Positions 9,378 to 19,951 of a stretch of 20,857 bases of DNA are shown piece by piece. The notes under the pieces are model-generated. The model saw only the letters and a list, made by a program, of their open reading frames with translations. It had not been told where the DNA came from and did not search any database. Position numbers and translations under genes: made by a program. Source of the DNA: Phoronis ovalis (lineage: Eukaryota; Phoronida; Phoronidae); contig JAOXYB010063278.1 of the NCBI GenBank assembly GCA_028565635.1, positions 1 to 20,857 on the forward strand, written 5' to 3'. Position 1 is the stretch's first letter, and each line of letters starts with the position of its first letter.

Positions 9378-12118
9378 ATGGCTTCGTTTTTGTGCAAGGG
9401 AGCTGCAGCTATTATCTGTTTTGCAGTTTTATTCTGTGTTACGACTTGTAATGAAAAGGAAGCTGGTTCTAATGAAGAACCAGTTAATGTAGATGAAGAA
9501 AAACTTGAATATACTAAAGGTTCTGCTTGCAGATATTGTGAATATTGCCGGGTAAGTTTCGTGCTATGTGCCGGTTTGTGATTAGTCAGTATTTTTGCGT
9601 ACTTCCGACACAAAACTGAGTCTCAGGTGTTTTAGTTTTTGTGAAAATTAGTTCTTTAATTGATTTTAATTTATAGTTTATGAAGAACGCTGATTATGAA
9701 GACACAATAAAGAAGCAAAATATAGTGCAGAAATGTTTATATGATTGTTTTTAAATATGTTTAGTTTTGCAAGTTGTGCGACGAAGATTGCCCATGTGAA
9801 ACAAGCCCCTCCAAGCCTAACTGCCACATGTGCAAGGTAAGTTAGAATTAATAGGATGATTCCTGACAAAAAAATACATTCATAATTTCAAATATCCTTA
9901 GTGTCATGGGTTTCTCTAGTCTTACACACATGATCCCATTATGGCTTTATGCACAGCGCCTACGGATGGTGAGTGGGGTCATGGCCAGTTCCTATCCCAA
10001 ACGGACCGAAGTTCGAAAACACTTACTTTCTTAATTAAATAAATGAATTCCACACACATCTGTGCTCCTGTCTATTCCTTGACTCTTCTGCTTCTTATAC
10101 CCCATAACTAGTCCTAGCTTCATGACCCTTTTATTGCTTGACTGCAGAAAAGCTGTAGGGTCATAGCCCAGATAGTGTTAAAACCAGTAGAAGTTAGCCT
10201 CTAGCAAAAACACTCACCGTGTGACAAAATATTTAATAAATTCAAACAAAATTGCTGTCTTGTTTGTCTCTGATACTCCTTCTTGGGTTATATGTCACTT
10301 GAATCTTGATTATACTCCTCAAGGTGAATTTTAGCAAATTTTCAGCCAAATAAAGTCTGCAAGATGGAGATTTTGCATTGCTCTGAGTGGTAATGGATTT
10401 GTATACTATAAAGTCACTTGACGAGTATTAATCAAGCTTCAAGACAGCAATTTTGTTTGAATTTATTAAATATTTTGTCATTGTTTTTGCAAGAGGCTAA
10501 CTTCTACTAGTTTTAACACTGTCTGGGCTATGACCCTACGGCTTCGCCGCAGGCAAGCGATAGTAGGGTCATGGAGCTAGGACTACCCCATATCAAAGCT
10601 TCCACAACAGATCAACATAACATCCAAAGTGCACTCTTGAAGGTCCGCCATCCATTACATGGATATTATGCTCTTGCTGTGCGTGAAGGCTAGTTGAACT
10701 TTGGCCCCTTTCAGATAGAAGCTAGCCATGAACCTACAAGGGTTGGGAATGAATCCAGAGAAAAATTAAAATTGTACACCCAATGATGCCCGATATGCGG
10801 AAAACTGTGCTTCACTTAGTAATACTACCATTACATTGGGACAAAAGTTTCAAGATGGCAGCATAGTAGAATCATGTGTGCAGGACTACAGTTTGATCTC
10901 CTATCTCAGATTGGTTGAATCTTTCACGTATGTGCAATAGCGTAATATCTATTCAATTGGTGATGGACCTTGAAAAGTGTATTTTAGATTTTATACAGCC
11001 TCAGGCTAGTACAACAGAGTAAAGGTTTTATAGTCTTTTATAAACTGACGTTTCAACATGACTTTACAAAATAACCTCATTTATGGGCTTGTTCACATCA
11101 CAAACTATCTCAATTCTCTGGAAAGCATTCAGTCAAGCTGCTGCTTCAGAACACTACACTGAATTATTTCGGTCACACCCTAGCAGGTATTCATTTCATG
11201 GCCGAGTGTGCTTACCATGAGATAGGGATCTTAAGACGACACACCTCTACAAGTAACTGAACAAGTGCCCCGCATTTCCAGTGTATTCAACACATCTCAC
11301 CTTTGTAACTGGCATCAGCTGAGATGCTATGGGAAAGAAGTCATAAAAGTGATTGCAGGTGTGCTTGAAAAGTACACTTGCCTAATTACTTTGAAATTGC
11401 TCTTACTTGCACATGTGTTTTTCTTTCAGTATTGTAAATTTTGTGCTATATGCAAAGTCTGTGACACAATATGTCAACCTGGTGGAGTTGTGGACAGAGT
11501 ATCTGCAGCCATTATTAAGTAAGTACTCCATGTTAAATTGTATTGTTTTTATCAGAAACTGATGGACTAGGCAGACATAGCAAAAATGTGCAGTTAACAT
11601 GCCAATGGTCTGATTTGGTTTCCTATCATTTTTAATGAAGGGGCTATTATGTACAGTGATGAACCAAAATATGATGGAAGTAAAGTATGTATATATATTC
11701 TGGTTTATACTACAAGTTTAACTCAGAAACCCAATAGAATGTGAGAGAAAATAATATCAACTTACCAATCTGGAGCCTGTTGTCGGAAACACCATAAATT
11801 TGTGATTCCTTAAATACTTATGATTTCATTACTTACCATGAATAGTGAAGTTACAATTTTTGTGACAACACATTTTTCCATAATGTGATGATTTACGGAA
11901 TCTTAATTGAGTTACAATGTTTCTGACAACAGGCCCCTGGGCTAAATTATTAAAAAAATACTGGTATCACTAACATTCTGTCCTTTTGTTAAGATGAGTG
12001 ATAAAAATGTGATTCATGTGCTGTTGTCTGTTTTAGTGCTCTACCAAGTCATGATCCTGAAGAGATTGACAAGGATCTCGATACTGTAAAAGATTACATA
12101 AACAAAGATGAGTTATAA
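9378..12118 (+). CDS. Small cysteine-rich ER-retained protein ending in KDEL (138 aa, 4 exons)
   Basis: The exons are 9378-9551, 9765-9836, 11430-11518 and 12037-12118, all with GT-AG junctions and in phase (174+72+89+82 nt). Residues 1-24 form a hydrophobic signal sequence (core AAAIICFAVLFCV), followed by an acidic linker to about residue 48. Residues 51-97 hold 14 cysteines in two similar blocks, CRYCEYCRFCKLCDEDCPC and CHMCKYCKFCAICKVCDTIC. A short acidic helix-like tail ends KDEL, the ER retrieval signal, which argues for a luminal ER/SR location. Both introns within the cysteine region are phase 0 and fall at equivalent points (CR|FC and CK|YC), suggesting exon duplication. The spacing recalls the cysteine-rich C-terminus of vertebrate histidine-rich calcium-binding protein (HRC), without its histidine/acidic repeats; that link is from memory and uncertain. 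The 3' UTR probably extends into 12119-12800; ATTAAA occurs at 12327, 12759 and 12768. Confidence 0.85.
10099..10592. mobile_element. Foldback element in intron 2 with likely 8-bp target duplication
   Basis: The left arm (about 10109-10262) and right arm (about 10440-10585) are long inverse copies: AGTCCTAGCT then CATGACCC outside, GTAGGGTCATAGCCCAGA in the middle, and TTCAAACAAAATTGCTGTCT at the inner end. ACCCCATA directly repeats at 10099-10106 and 10585-10592, the size of an hAT-type target-site duplication. An extra stretch near 10263-10300 interrupts the left arm. The right arm contains a CpG-bearing stretch (CGGCTTCGCCGCAGG). There is no transposase, so it is non-autonomous. Confidence 0.75.
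10741..10860 (+). pseudogene. Duplicated 5' end of the KDEL gene inside its own intron 2
   Basis: It aligns without gaps to 9264-9382 at about 85% identity (18 mismatches counted by eye). GGGACAAAAGTTTCAAGATG is identical up to and through the ATG. The reading frame then fails at once (ATG GCA GCA TAG). Seven of nine CpGs in the functional copy are lost here, mostly as C-to-T or G-to-A changes, as expected for methylation-driven decay. It could be inert, or it could act as a second promoter or 5' UTR exon. Confidence 0.8.
11775..11934. mobile_element. Short inverted-repeat element in intron 3
   Basis: The terminal repeats are GCCTGTTGTCGGAAACA at 11775-11791 and its inverse TGTTTCTGACAACAGGC at 11918-11934, with one mismatch. 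Further inward, GATTCCTTAAAT and ATTTACGGAATC are also inverse. AGTTACAAT-TTT-TGACAAC is present twice directly (about 11849 and 11910), so the internal structure is more complex than a simple hairpin. No coding capacity. Confidence 0.65.
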
Positions 12119-13301
12119 CCATAGCTTGCAGTTAGATATTTACTACATAAACACCAACCAACATATAATACTGCAAAATTCATAACCGATGAATGTCTAC
12201 ATTAGGTCATGTGCAATTGAAGCATCTAATTTGATATTTGAACAAAAATGACATTCCATTTAGCGTAGGTGTTAAGTTTTGTATTTTGTTGTTAAATGAT
12301 GTCGACACATTCTCCGTTTGTAGTCAATTAAAGCCTGGAACAAAGGGCTCCATTACACAGTTGACAGACTTCATACACCTTTGGTGCTAATTCAAGTTCC
12401 CCCTTCATGTACCTTTGTTCTCAATGTTAATGAGTTGAAATAACTGTTAATATGTATAGTTTGTGATGTGCAACTTATTTTGTTTCTAAATAAGGCTGGA
12501 AATTTAAAGTTATCAGTTTAAGCACAGTAGTGAAATATGGCAACTAAAACCATCCGACTATGTTCTGGAGTCAGCATATGACATAATGTTAACCAAACAT
12601 AACACAGTAATAACAGTAGTAGCTAGTCAAAGAAAAATTATGCAAAATGTCTGCAGTATATTCATCTATGTTAATTGTTGTAAGAAATCATTTTAATACT
12701 TTTATAAGAGTTGTGAAGTTGATTCAGTTTTGTGATATACGTTGTTGGTTTTGCATGAATTAAAGATATTAAACAAAATTACTTTAATAATGATCATTAA
12801 ATGTTCTACATATTAACTGTTATAAAAATAGTATTTGAAAATTATTGCATTAAAAAAAATCACAGACTTTTCTATACTCTAATTTGACAACTTTATAAAA
12901 GTTAGTCAAGAATCAAAAATTTTAAATTTAAACTTCTGTATGTTCAAAACCCATGATGCACATGGCCATGAGATAACATTAATTGCACTTATTTCCCCGC
13001 AATATAATGAAACACAAGTATATATTGAATTTTACAGTATACATTCTTCTAAACCCATTCGTCCACATTATCTTCCTTTTCAGGTATTTTGGTTGCATTG
13101 TAGAGTTACAGAAAATTGGAACGTTTTTTTGCATCATCTATCAGTGTAAAGATGTGCGATAGGCTTCCGGTATACAGTCTAATAATCCTGAAATAAACAA
13201 AAAATATATAAAATGTGAAACAAAGACTTTCAGATCTGATTTAAAGCCAACTTTCAATTTATGACACAACAATAAATATTTTTGAAAGGACAAGTATAAA
13301 C
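12119..13301. other. Convergent intergenic region / 3' UTRs
   Basis: This lies between the stop codons of the convergent KDEL gene (plus) and cysteine synthase gene (minus). It presumably contains both 3' UTRs; ATTAAA poly(A)-like hexamers for the plus gene are at 12327, 12759 and 12768. I found no canonical AATAAA for the minus gene. The 69-codon plus frame at 12940-13149 has no recognisable features. Confidence 0.4.
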
Positions 13302-16300
13302 CTAACCTTTGCCTTCCAAAAAGGACTGATTAAATAATTTGGCATAGTATCTTTGGCCCGTGTCACACAAGCAAGTAACAACTGTGTGTCCGGGACCTAA
13401 CATTTTAGCTACTTGTACTGCAGCAGATACATTCAATCCAGTTGATGCCCCAACAAAGAATCCTTCCTCGTGGAGTAGGCGGAAAGTCTGAAAACAAAAA
13501 ATATTTACTAAACAGTACTGACGAAAAGTTCAATACATAACTCAACTTTTCTTAAATCTTCCAGTTTGTATCTTCAGTTCAGGGGGAGGGGGCAGATTAC
13601 CCAAAAAGAATGATTTTTAATTACGATTATGAAACATTTTTATAAGAAATTGTTGGAAACTGATACAACAAGCATGATTTTTATTACATAGTTGTCATAA
13701 TATACCATATAGTGCTGAGGCAACCAAGCTGTATCCCTTACCATGTTTACAGCATCAGTATCCAATATACACAAAGCATCGTCAATCGGTGCACCTTCCA
13801 AGTTTTTTGTAATTCGTCCTTGTCCTATACCTTCTGTAATGGAGCTACCTTCCGACCTCTCTAGTTTACCAGTCTTGATATATTTATATAGGACACTGCC
13901 TTGAGGATCAGCGAGGAAAACTTTGATATTAGGATTCTTATCTTTCAGATACATTCCAACTCCTGAAAAAAATATGAACTGCCTTCTGTAATACAGTATT
14001 GCTGCCAGATATGCATGAGGAACCTCTTTTTAAAATGACGACTCCTTGCTATTGCAGCAGTTTCAGTCGCTTTTGTGCATTTACTCCTACGGGAAATAGA
14101 GTGCTTATGTTGGTGCTCAACTGTCCAAGGCCTGCTTCTTCATGAATAATAGATACTTGAGTTGATTAACTACAACAATAGTAATCTAATTAAAACTAAC
14201 ACAACAGACCTTGTTTTTAAACATCCCAACAGCTCCATCTAGTGAGTATCTGCGTTTAATGGTTACAACTGTCAGTCATATATATGTAGTCAATTCTTAT
14301 TTATAAACATAAGCTACAAACTCTATATCTTCCACTCAGTGTTTGATACTAGATGAATTTAATACCTGCTAATGTCCCTCCTGTTCCAGTTCCAAATACA
14401 ACAGCATTGACCTTGCCATCTGCAAAACAACAAATATTATAATCATATTACAGCAAATGAAAGCAAAATCACAGATTTCAGAGTTGCTGTATATATTTGC
14501 AGGCACAAAATATTTGCTTAGATTCTAGTGCTGACTGAAATAATTTTAAAGCATTAAGGCCGGATTATCAAAAACGACCAATTGCTCTTTTTTCGATAAA
14601 TTAATCAAGGAATCAGATTCGAAGATCTTGCAAACTTACTCAATCTTGCAAACTTACTCAATCTTGCATAAATTCAGATCCATCTTCGGTACAGATAGTA
14701 TATTTATCAGCAAAATTAAAAAAACACTCAAACACATGAAAATTAATTTAGTTTTATAAGTAAACATAAAAATATGACAATTATTGTTGGGTTTGAAGGC
14801 CATAACTTAGGACATTACATTTTTATCCACTACTTGCGAAGAAATGCTGAAACCTACTAGTTTCCTCCCAGATCTCTGGTCCTGTAGTTTCTATGTGAGC
14901 ACGCCTGTTGGCTGTATTATCAAACTGATTAGTCCAAACGGCATTATCCAAACTATCAGCAAATCTTTTAGCCTAAATGTAAGAAACGTGATTTTTTAAA
15001 GTAATTAAAATTATGCAAATTCATAGGAATTGCAAGTCACTTTAACCGAGGTGCAATGAAAATGTTTTAACATTAATGCATCTGATGGTACAATATTTCC
15101 CAAAGAACTAAAAAAGTATAATTTTGCCAACTTAAAATTTAATTAGTAATTGAAAATGCGGTTGAACATTTTGGGTAATAATTACATTTGCTAAGAAAAT
15201 AAAAACATTTTGAAATGAAAGAAATTGTAGCAATTTTCTCAGATTACCGACATTTAATTGGTTTCCCTGATATTATACAATAATATTGTATACAGGGTGA
15301 CAAGAAATAAACAGAAAAATTCTTTGGGGTACTGTCATTTCTTCAGTTCTAATACAGCAATAAAACAACTCATACTTTGCATAAATAAACTCAGTTATGT
15401 ACTTAAAAATACAAAATGCTTTGATTTTTACTTTATTTCTTACGACTGGTAGCCAACACAGATGTAGAACCATACTCCTTAGAGATCAAAATAAGGCCTG
15501 GCTCAGTTAAAAATGTGTAGCTTTGCTAAAAACTGCAAGTTTGGTGTTGAAATATCTTATGACTTTGGAATAACAAAGTCTTCAGTCAGTGATCTTAAAA
15601 ATATCCCAAATAGGCAAACTTAATAACCTAACGAGTCAAAAGTTTGTTTAAAATGTGAGTGGTGCTCTGATTATTTCGTGTCACTCTGTACTGTATCCTT
15701 AAGCAATTTTAGAAATGTTATAGAAAAGACATTCAATTGTGCCCGTATAATACAATTGTCGTACCTGATGGTTATAATTGTCTGGATCTGTGAATGCTAC
15801 AGCTGGGACTGGTCTAACATCAGCACCTAGGGTTTTTAGCATATCAATTTTTTCCTACAACAGACAATCAGATTGTTTAAGATTTACTTATTTACTGCCT
15901 GAAGCATAAGAAATAAGTTCCAATGCTTAAACCTTTATATTCTTCACAGTGACCTACTACCATGCCAGAAAGCTAGCAAAAAAAGTTTCCTAAGTTAAAC
16001 ATAATAATTTCCCTTACTATGTTGCTAATGAAATTAACCATGCCAAATATGATTAATTTAATAGCTGGACAGCTTCAACATACATGTAAATATACTACAC
16101 AAACACATTAAAATTCCATTAACTCACTTTTGACTGGGTATTTGGCATATATATTACACATTTGTAACCTAAAGCTAAGCAAATGTGAGCTAATCCAATA
16201 CCAGTATTACCAGCAGTTCCTTCAACTACTGTACCTCCAGGCTTTAACAGACCTACAATAGAAATTCATTACAACATGCAAATTATCAGGGTGGCAATAT

Positions 16301-18727
16301 AATAATAAATAATTTGTTGTCTATTAAAAGTTGCACATGTGGGTACCCCATGCCTGATGATACTTAATATTTGCGTAATTTAGACTGTGGGTTTCAGCAT
16401 CATGTAATGGCATACTGTTAACTGTGATTACACCTTAAGATATTATTTCATAACTATCTAGATTCAACAAAACGAATTGTCAGCATTATTCACAATATTC
16501 ATTTTTGTTTGATGCAACAATGTCTGGACTTATATGAATATATAAAACTTATATATCCTAGTTCATTATGTTAACCTCACACATCACCTTTTTCTTGAGC
16601 ATCTTGTATAAGAAAGTAAGCAGCTCTATCTTTTACTGATCCACCACCATTGGCAAATTCAGCTTTGGCAAGAATTTCACAACCTCCAATTAGAAGAAGT
16701 GCGCAATAAAAAACAATCTATAACTGTGTTTTAGAAATATTGATTAAGGAATTGTAAAAATATTTTAAAGTAGCAACTGCACAATGCGCAAATTACTCAA
16801 CACGGCAAAATATGAAATAGCCACTGTACTACTACCTTAACTTCATACCTGTTTCTTCACTCATAGAATTCAATCTGACTAGAGGAGTTCTGAAATATAA
16901 TCACAGTAACATTTACAACAAGGAAACAACATACAGAAGGCTTTTTATAGTGCCATATTACAGTATTAATTTTAGTCATAGCAAATTGGCAATTGGTAAT
17001 TATATTCATCATTAACTTCACATGCATCACACTATATGTATGACATTTTTTTATCACACTCGGCATACTGTAGTAATGCACCCTATTCTTCTGGTTCATG
17101 AATCAAATTTTTGATGAGTATAGATGCTACATACTAAGAGAATCTTTTGTGCATAGTAATGTAATGTATAAGGGAACTCCAGCTAAATACGTTAAAATAT
17201 AAGTACTATAGATACCTTCCTACCATTCCAACGAAACCTTTTCTAATAGCATCCTGAAAGAAACAAAAAGATTCAAACATATGAGGCAGTTAGGACCAAA
17301 AAACTACACCAATAGTATGTAATAAAGTTTGTTTATCATCTATTGCATTTAAAGCAACTACAGCAGACATTTAAACATTCAATTTTTAGCAATTCATTTA
17401 TTATAAATATAATGAGAATGTAGTCTTAATAACAGGCCCAAATTCTGATGTATTGGTCTTAACACATTCCTAGTCAAAATCTATCATCTTTAAAAATCTT
17501 AGTTTGTTATTATCAAGTGAAAAAAATCAAACGTTTCTTGTGTTACAACATTTGTTGATTTTTAACTCAATAAGAAGCAACCATCATATGCATGTTGTCT
17601 AAATTGATTTTCACTGATTTTTTACCAAATAAGGATGAGTACATTTTCATTTTCATCACTTGATAATAGCTAACTATTGTTGTACGAAAATTTTCATCAT
17701 ACATATGACTTTTTGTTGATTTCAGAAGATCTATGGTAGATTTGACTAGCAAAGTGTTGGGACCAATATGTCAGACATTGGGTTTATTGCAATTGTTAGG
17801 ACAAAATGAGTATTTATGGTACTTACAAGAGTTGAAAATGTAGAAATACAGATTAGTACATGACATGGTAGCCCTGGATGACCCTATTATCCGTTATTAT
17901 AACAGTCAATGACTGACTCATGAGTGACTTGCAGTTTTTACCAATTACATGGCACTTTACTAATCTTCATAATTTGAATATCTAAGTAGCATTGTCCAAG
18001 TTATAGCAAATATTAACATTACACTGCTGGAACTTATTTTATATACATCTACATAGTATTATGTAGACATAAAATCATTTTAAGTTGAGTTATGAAGGCT
18101 ACAAGCCGTCCACACACATTCCGTGTAGTAGAAGACTAGGTAAGCATAATTATATAGATCTATATAGATGTTCAAATTGAATCTAATGTATAGAATACGC
18201 ATGAAGCCATAAGGATAGTATATCATATTTTTTTATTTCAAAATATGACAACATTTTTTCGCCAGCTGCACTGCGGGTAAAAGAAAGTAGTGGAGCTGAT
18301 GAGTGATGATAATATCATAATGGATTAATGACGGACTATGTTTTTCGTTACATCGTTGGTTGCACATTATACTATCACAATTCAAAATAAGTGCAAGCTA
18401 TAAACATCTTATTTGATTAAGCACTAGCCATAAAATTTCGTAGTAAAACCTGCGATTATTTTTCTTGAATGTTTGCTTCAGATTAATCCCGAGATCAATC
18501 TGACCAGTCTTTTTCTCCAAAGATTTTTTTTAAACACTAAGAGCAGCTTACGTTTATATTGTTTTAAGCATAAATGCAAGAGTGACGTACGCCAGTTTTG
18601 CTGACACTATGTTCTTCATTATTATTGCAATGATCTATGAGCCTACCTTAGAAATGCATCGCTTTGGAACATAAAAATTTGCAATTGTTCTACAACATGT
18701 GCGAGAAAGTCTTACAATGGACGCCAT
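13302..18727 (-). CDS. Cysteine synthase (CS2-like), PLP-dependent, likely mitochondrial; 348 aa, 10 exons
   Basis: The exons, in coding order, are 18727-18647, 17253-17216, 16889-16849, 16683-16588, 16252-16128, 15854-15765, 14972-14858, 14419-14366, 13962-13742 and 13487-13302; their 1047 nt splice into one open frame. Residues 1-27 ([14 protein letters not shown]...) are Arg/Ser-rich without acids, a probable mitochondrial presequence. The fold-type II core follows: GMVGRTPLVRL (36-46), the PLP lysine K71 in GGSVKDR, the phosphate/substrate loop [10 protein letters not shown] (96-105), the glycine loop [10 protein letters not shown] (205-214), [11 protein letters not shown], and S302 in VGASTG, which contacts the pyridine nitrogen in this family. 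Segments such as [13 protein letters not shown] and [12 protein letters not shown] place it with fungal-type cysteine synthase 2 rather than cystathionine beta-synthase; there is no heme or CBS domain. The expected chemistry is sulfide plus an activated serine to cysteine. The substrate is not shown by sequence. NPGG before the lysine is NGGG here. Confidence 0.93.
14625..14668. repeat. 18-bp tandem repeat in an intron
   Basis: ATCTTGCAAACTTACTCA occurs twice exactly (14625-14642, 14643-14660), plus a partial third copy. It lies in the intron between the cysteine synthase exons at 14366-14419 and 14858-14972. No function is evident. Confidence 0.85.
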
Positions 18728-19916
18728 TTTGAATAATCTGGCATCCTTGGCTGGGTTCAATTCATACCACATCATGAAGACTATATAAAAATGCTGCTAA
18801 AAACAACAATAATCATTTTCTCATTAAATTGAATCAAATTACACATTTATATATTTTCTTGAGAACACATCTGTTGATTTCTTTACTAGCTTTTGAGACT
18901 AACAAGTAACATTTCATTTCTGCTTTCCCTTTTAGAAGAGCTCCAAGCACCTGCACCCGTAAAAAACACATTGGAAGTGACACACTAGTTAGAGTTGTAG
19001 ATTACTGTGTAAAAATGTGTGAGTATGCTTTAACATGCACTGTCACTGAACATTAGGATTGATGTTTATAGTAAAGTCAAGAAGGTTGTGTACTCCGGGA
19101 CGGGGTCGTCCGGGGGGTCGTACTAGAAACCGCCTACTGGGACTCATGATAATAAATAATTTATACATTCCACAATAGAGAGTTAGAGTCTGTGTACTTT
19201 CAATTTGAAGGCCGACAATAAAGTCGGTTCGGCACTGCGTCATTCTAAAGTAATGCACATTGTCTGATGCCTTATAAATTCTAAAAAAATTATAATTAAA
19301 AAGTTTTTATATAAAATCATATATTTTTAATTAAAAAAGTCCAATTTCTTGGCATTTTGTAAACTATAAATAAACCAACTTAGATAAAGTGCTTATATAT
19401 GGACCCCTATCGCGTATCATCTATTTAATAAACCTGATCATGGGATTCATCTGCTGGTAATTAATACTGATTTATAAATCAGTGCAAGATACTGTCAGAC
19501 CATTATGACTTGATTTGGAATAACTTTACATTGTCTAGATATTCTTAATGACATGCTGGTAGAAGACAAGTCACACAAGGATATGGTACAAAATTTTGTT
19601 ATTTACATAAATGGTGATAAGTACTGATAACCTATTTCTTTACGAAACTAGCATGGGACATTGAGTCAACTAACATTACCATAATGCATTGGAAACTGGC
19701 TGGGCAGGAAATTGCTACTAAGATTATTAGTTTGACCATTATTCATTGTAAGAACTTGACTTTCTTTTGTCTTGTGAATCTAATAATATTTTAGATTTGT
19801 CAACTACTGTTTTGGTATTCGATAATTATATTAGCGGTTTTTATTGTAAAAAAATGCACTATTAACATCAACTTAGATACTAATTTTATATTATTATTAT
19901 AATTAATTTGTTTCAG
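18728..19916. other. Divergent intergenic region, probable shared promoter zone
   Basis: This separates the start of the minus-strand cysteine synthase gene from the first recognised coding exon of the plus-strand transporter gene. It should hold the cysteine synthase promoter and possibly a noncoding first exon of the transporter. No TATA box or other motif was confirmed. A short GC-rich patch (about 19096-19135, CCGGGACGGGGTCGTCCGGG) stands out in AT-rich sequence and looks repeat-derived. The 71-codon minus frame at 19043-19258 is not judged to be a gene. Confidence 0.45.
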
Positions 19917-19951
19917 TCATGTTTTAAGTATTGAAAGTTATCACAACAATT

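Noticed and set aside
9266-9613. 115-codon minus-strand frame opposite exon 1 of the KDEL gene
   Set aside because: It is antisense to a well-supported coding exon with signal peptide and conserved splice donor; no family resemblance.
9679-9755. Possible alternative terminal exon of the KDEL gene (after TTTATAG, in-phase FMKNADYEDTIKKQN... to a TAA)
   Set aside because: It is in phase and open for 25 codons but has a weak acceptor and would remove most cysteines and KDEL. The conserved-looking exon at 9765 begins just after it. Chance is the simpler explanation without RNA evidence.
13640-13954. 104-codon minus frame as a complete small protein starting MYLKDKNPN
   Set aside because: It is exon 9 of the cysteine synthase gene plus read-through into the intron. 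The Met is internal and upstream sequence supplies [12 protein letters not shown].
16857-17099. 80-codon minus frame within the cysteine synthase gene
   Set aside because: It is intronic, with no family match. Only the 41-nt exon at 16849-16889, in a frame set by its neighbours, is supported.
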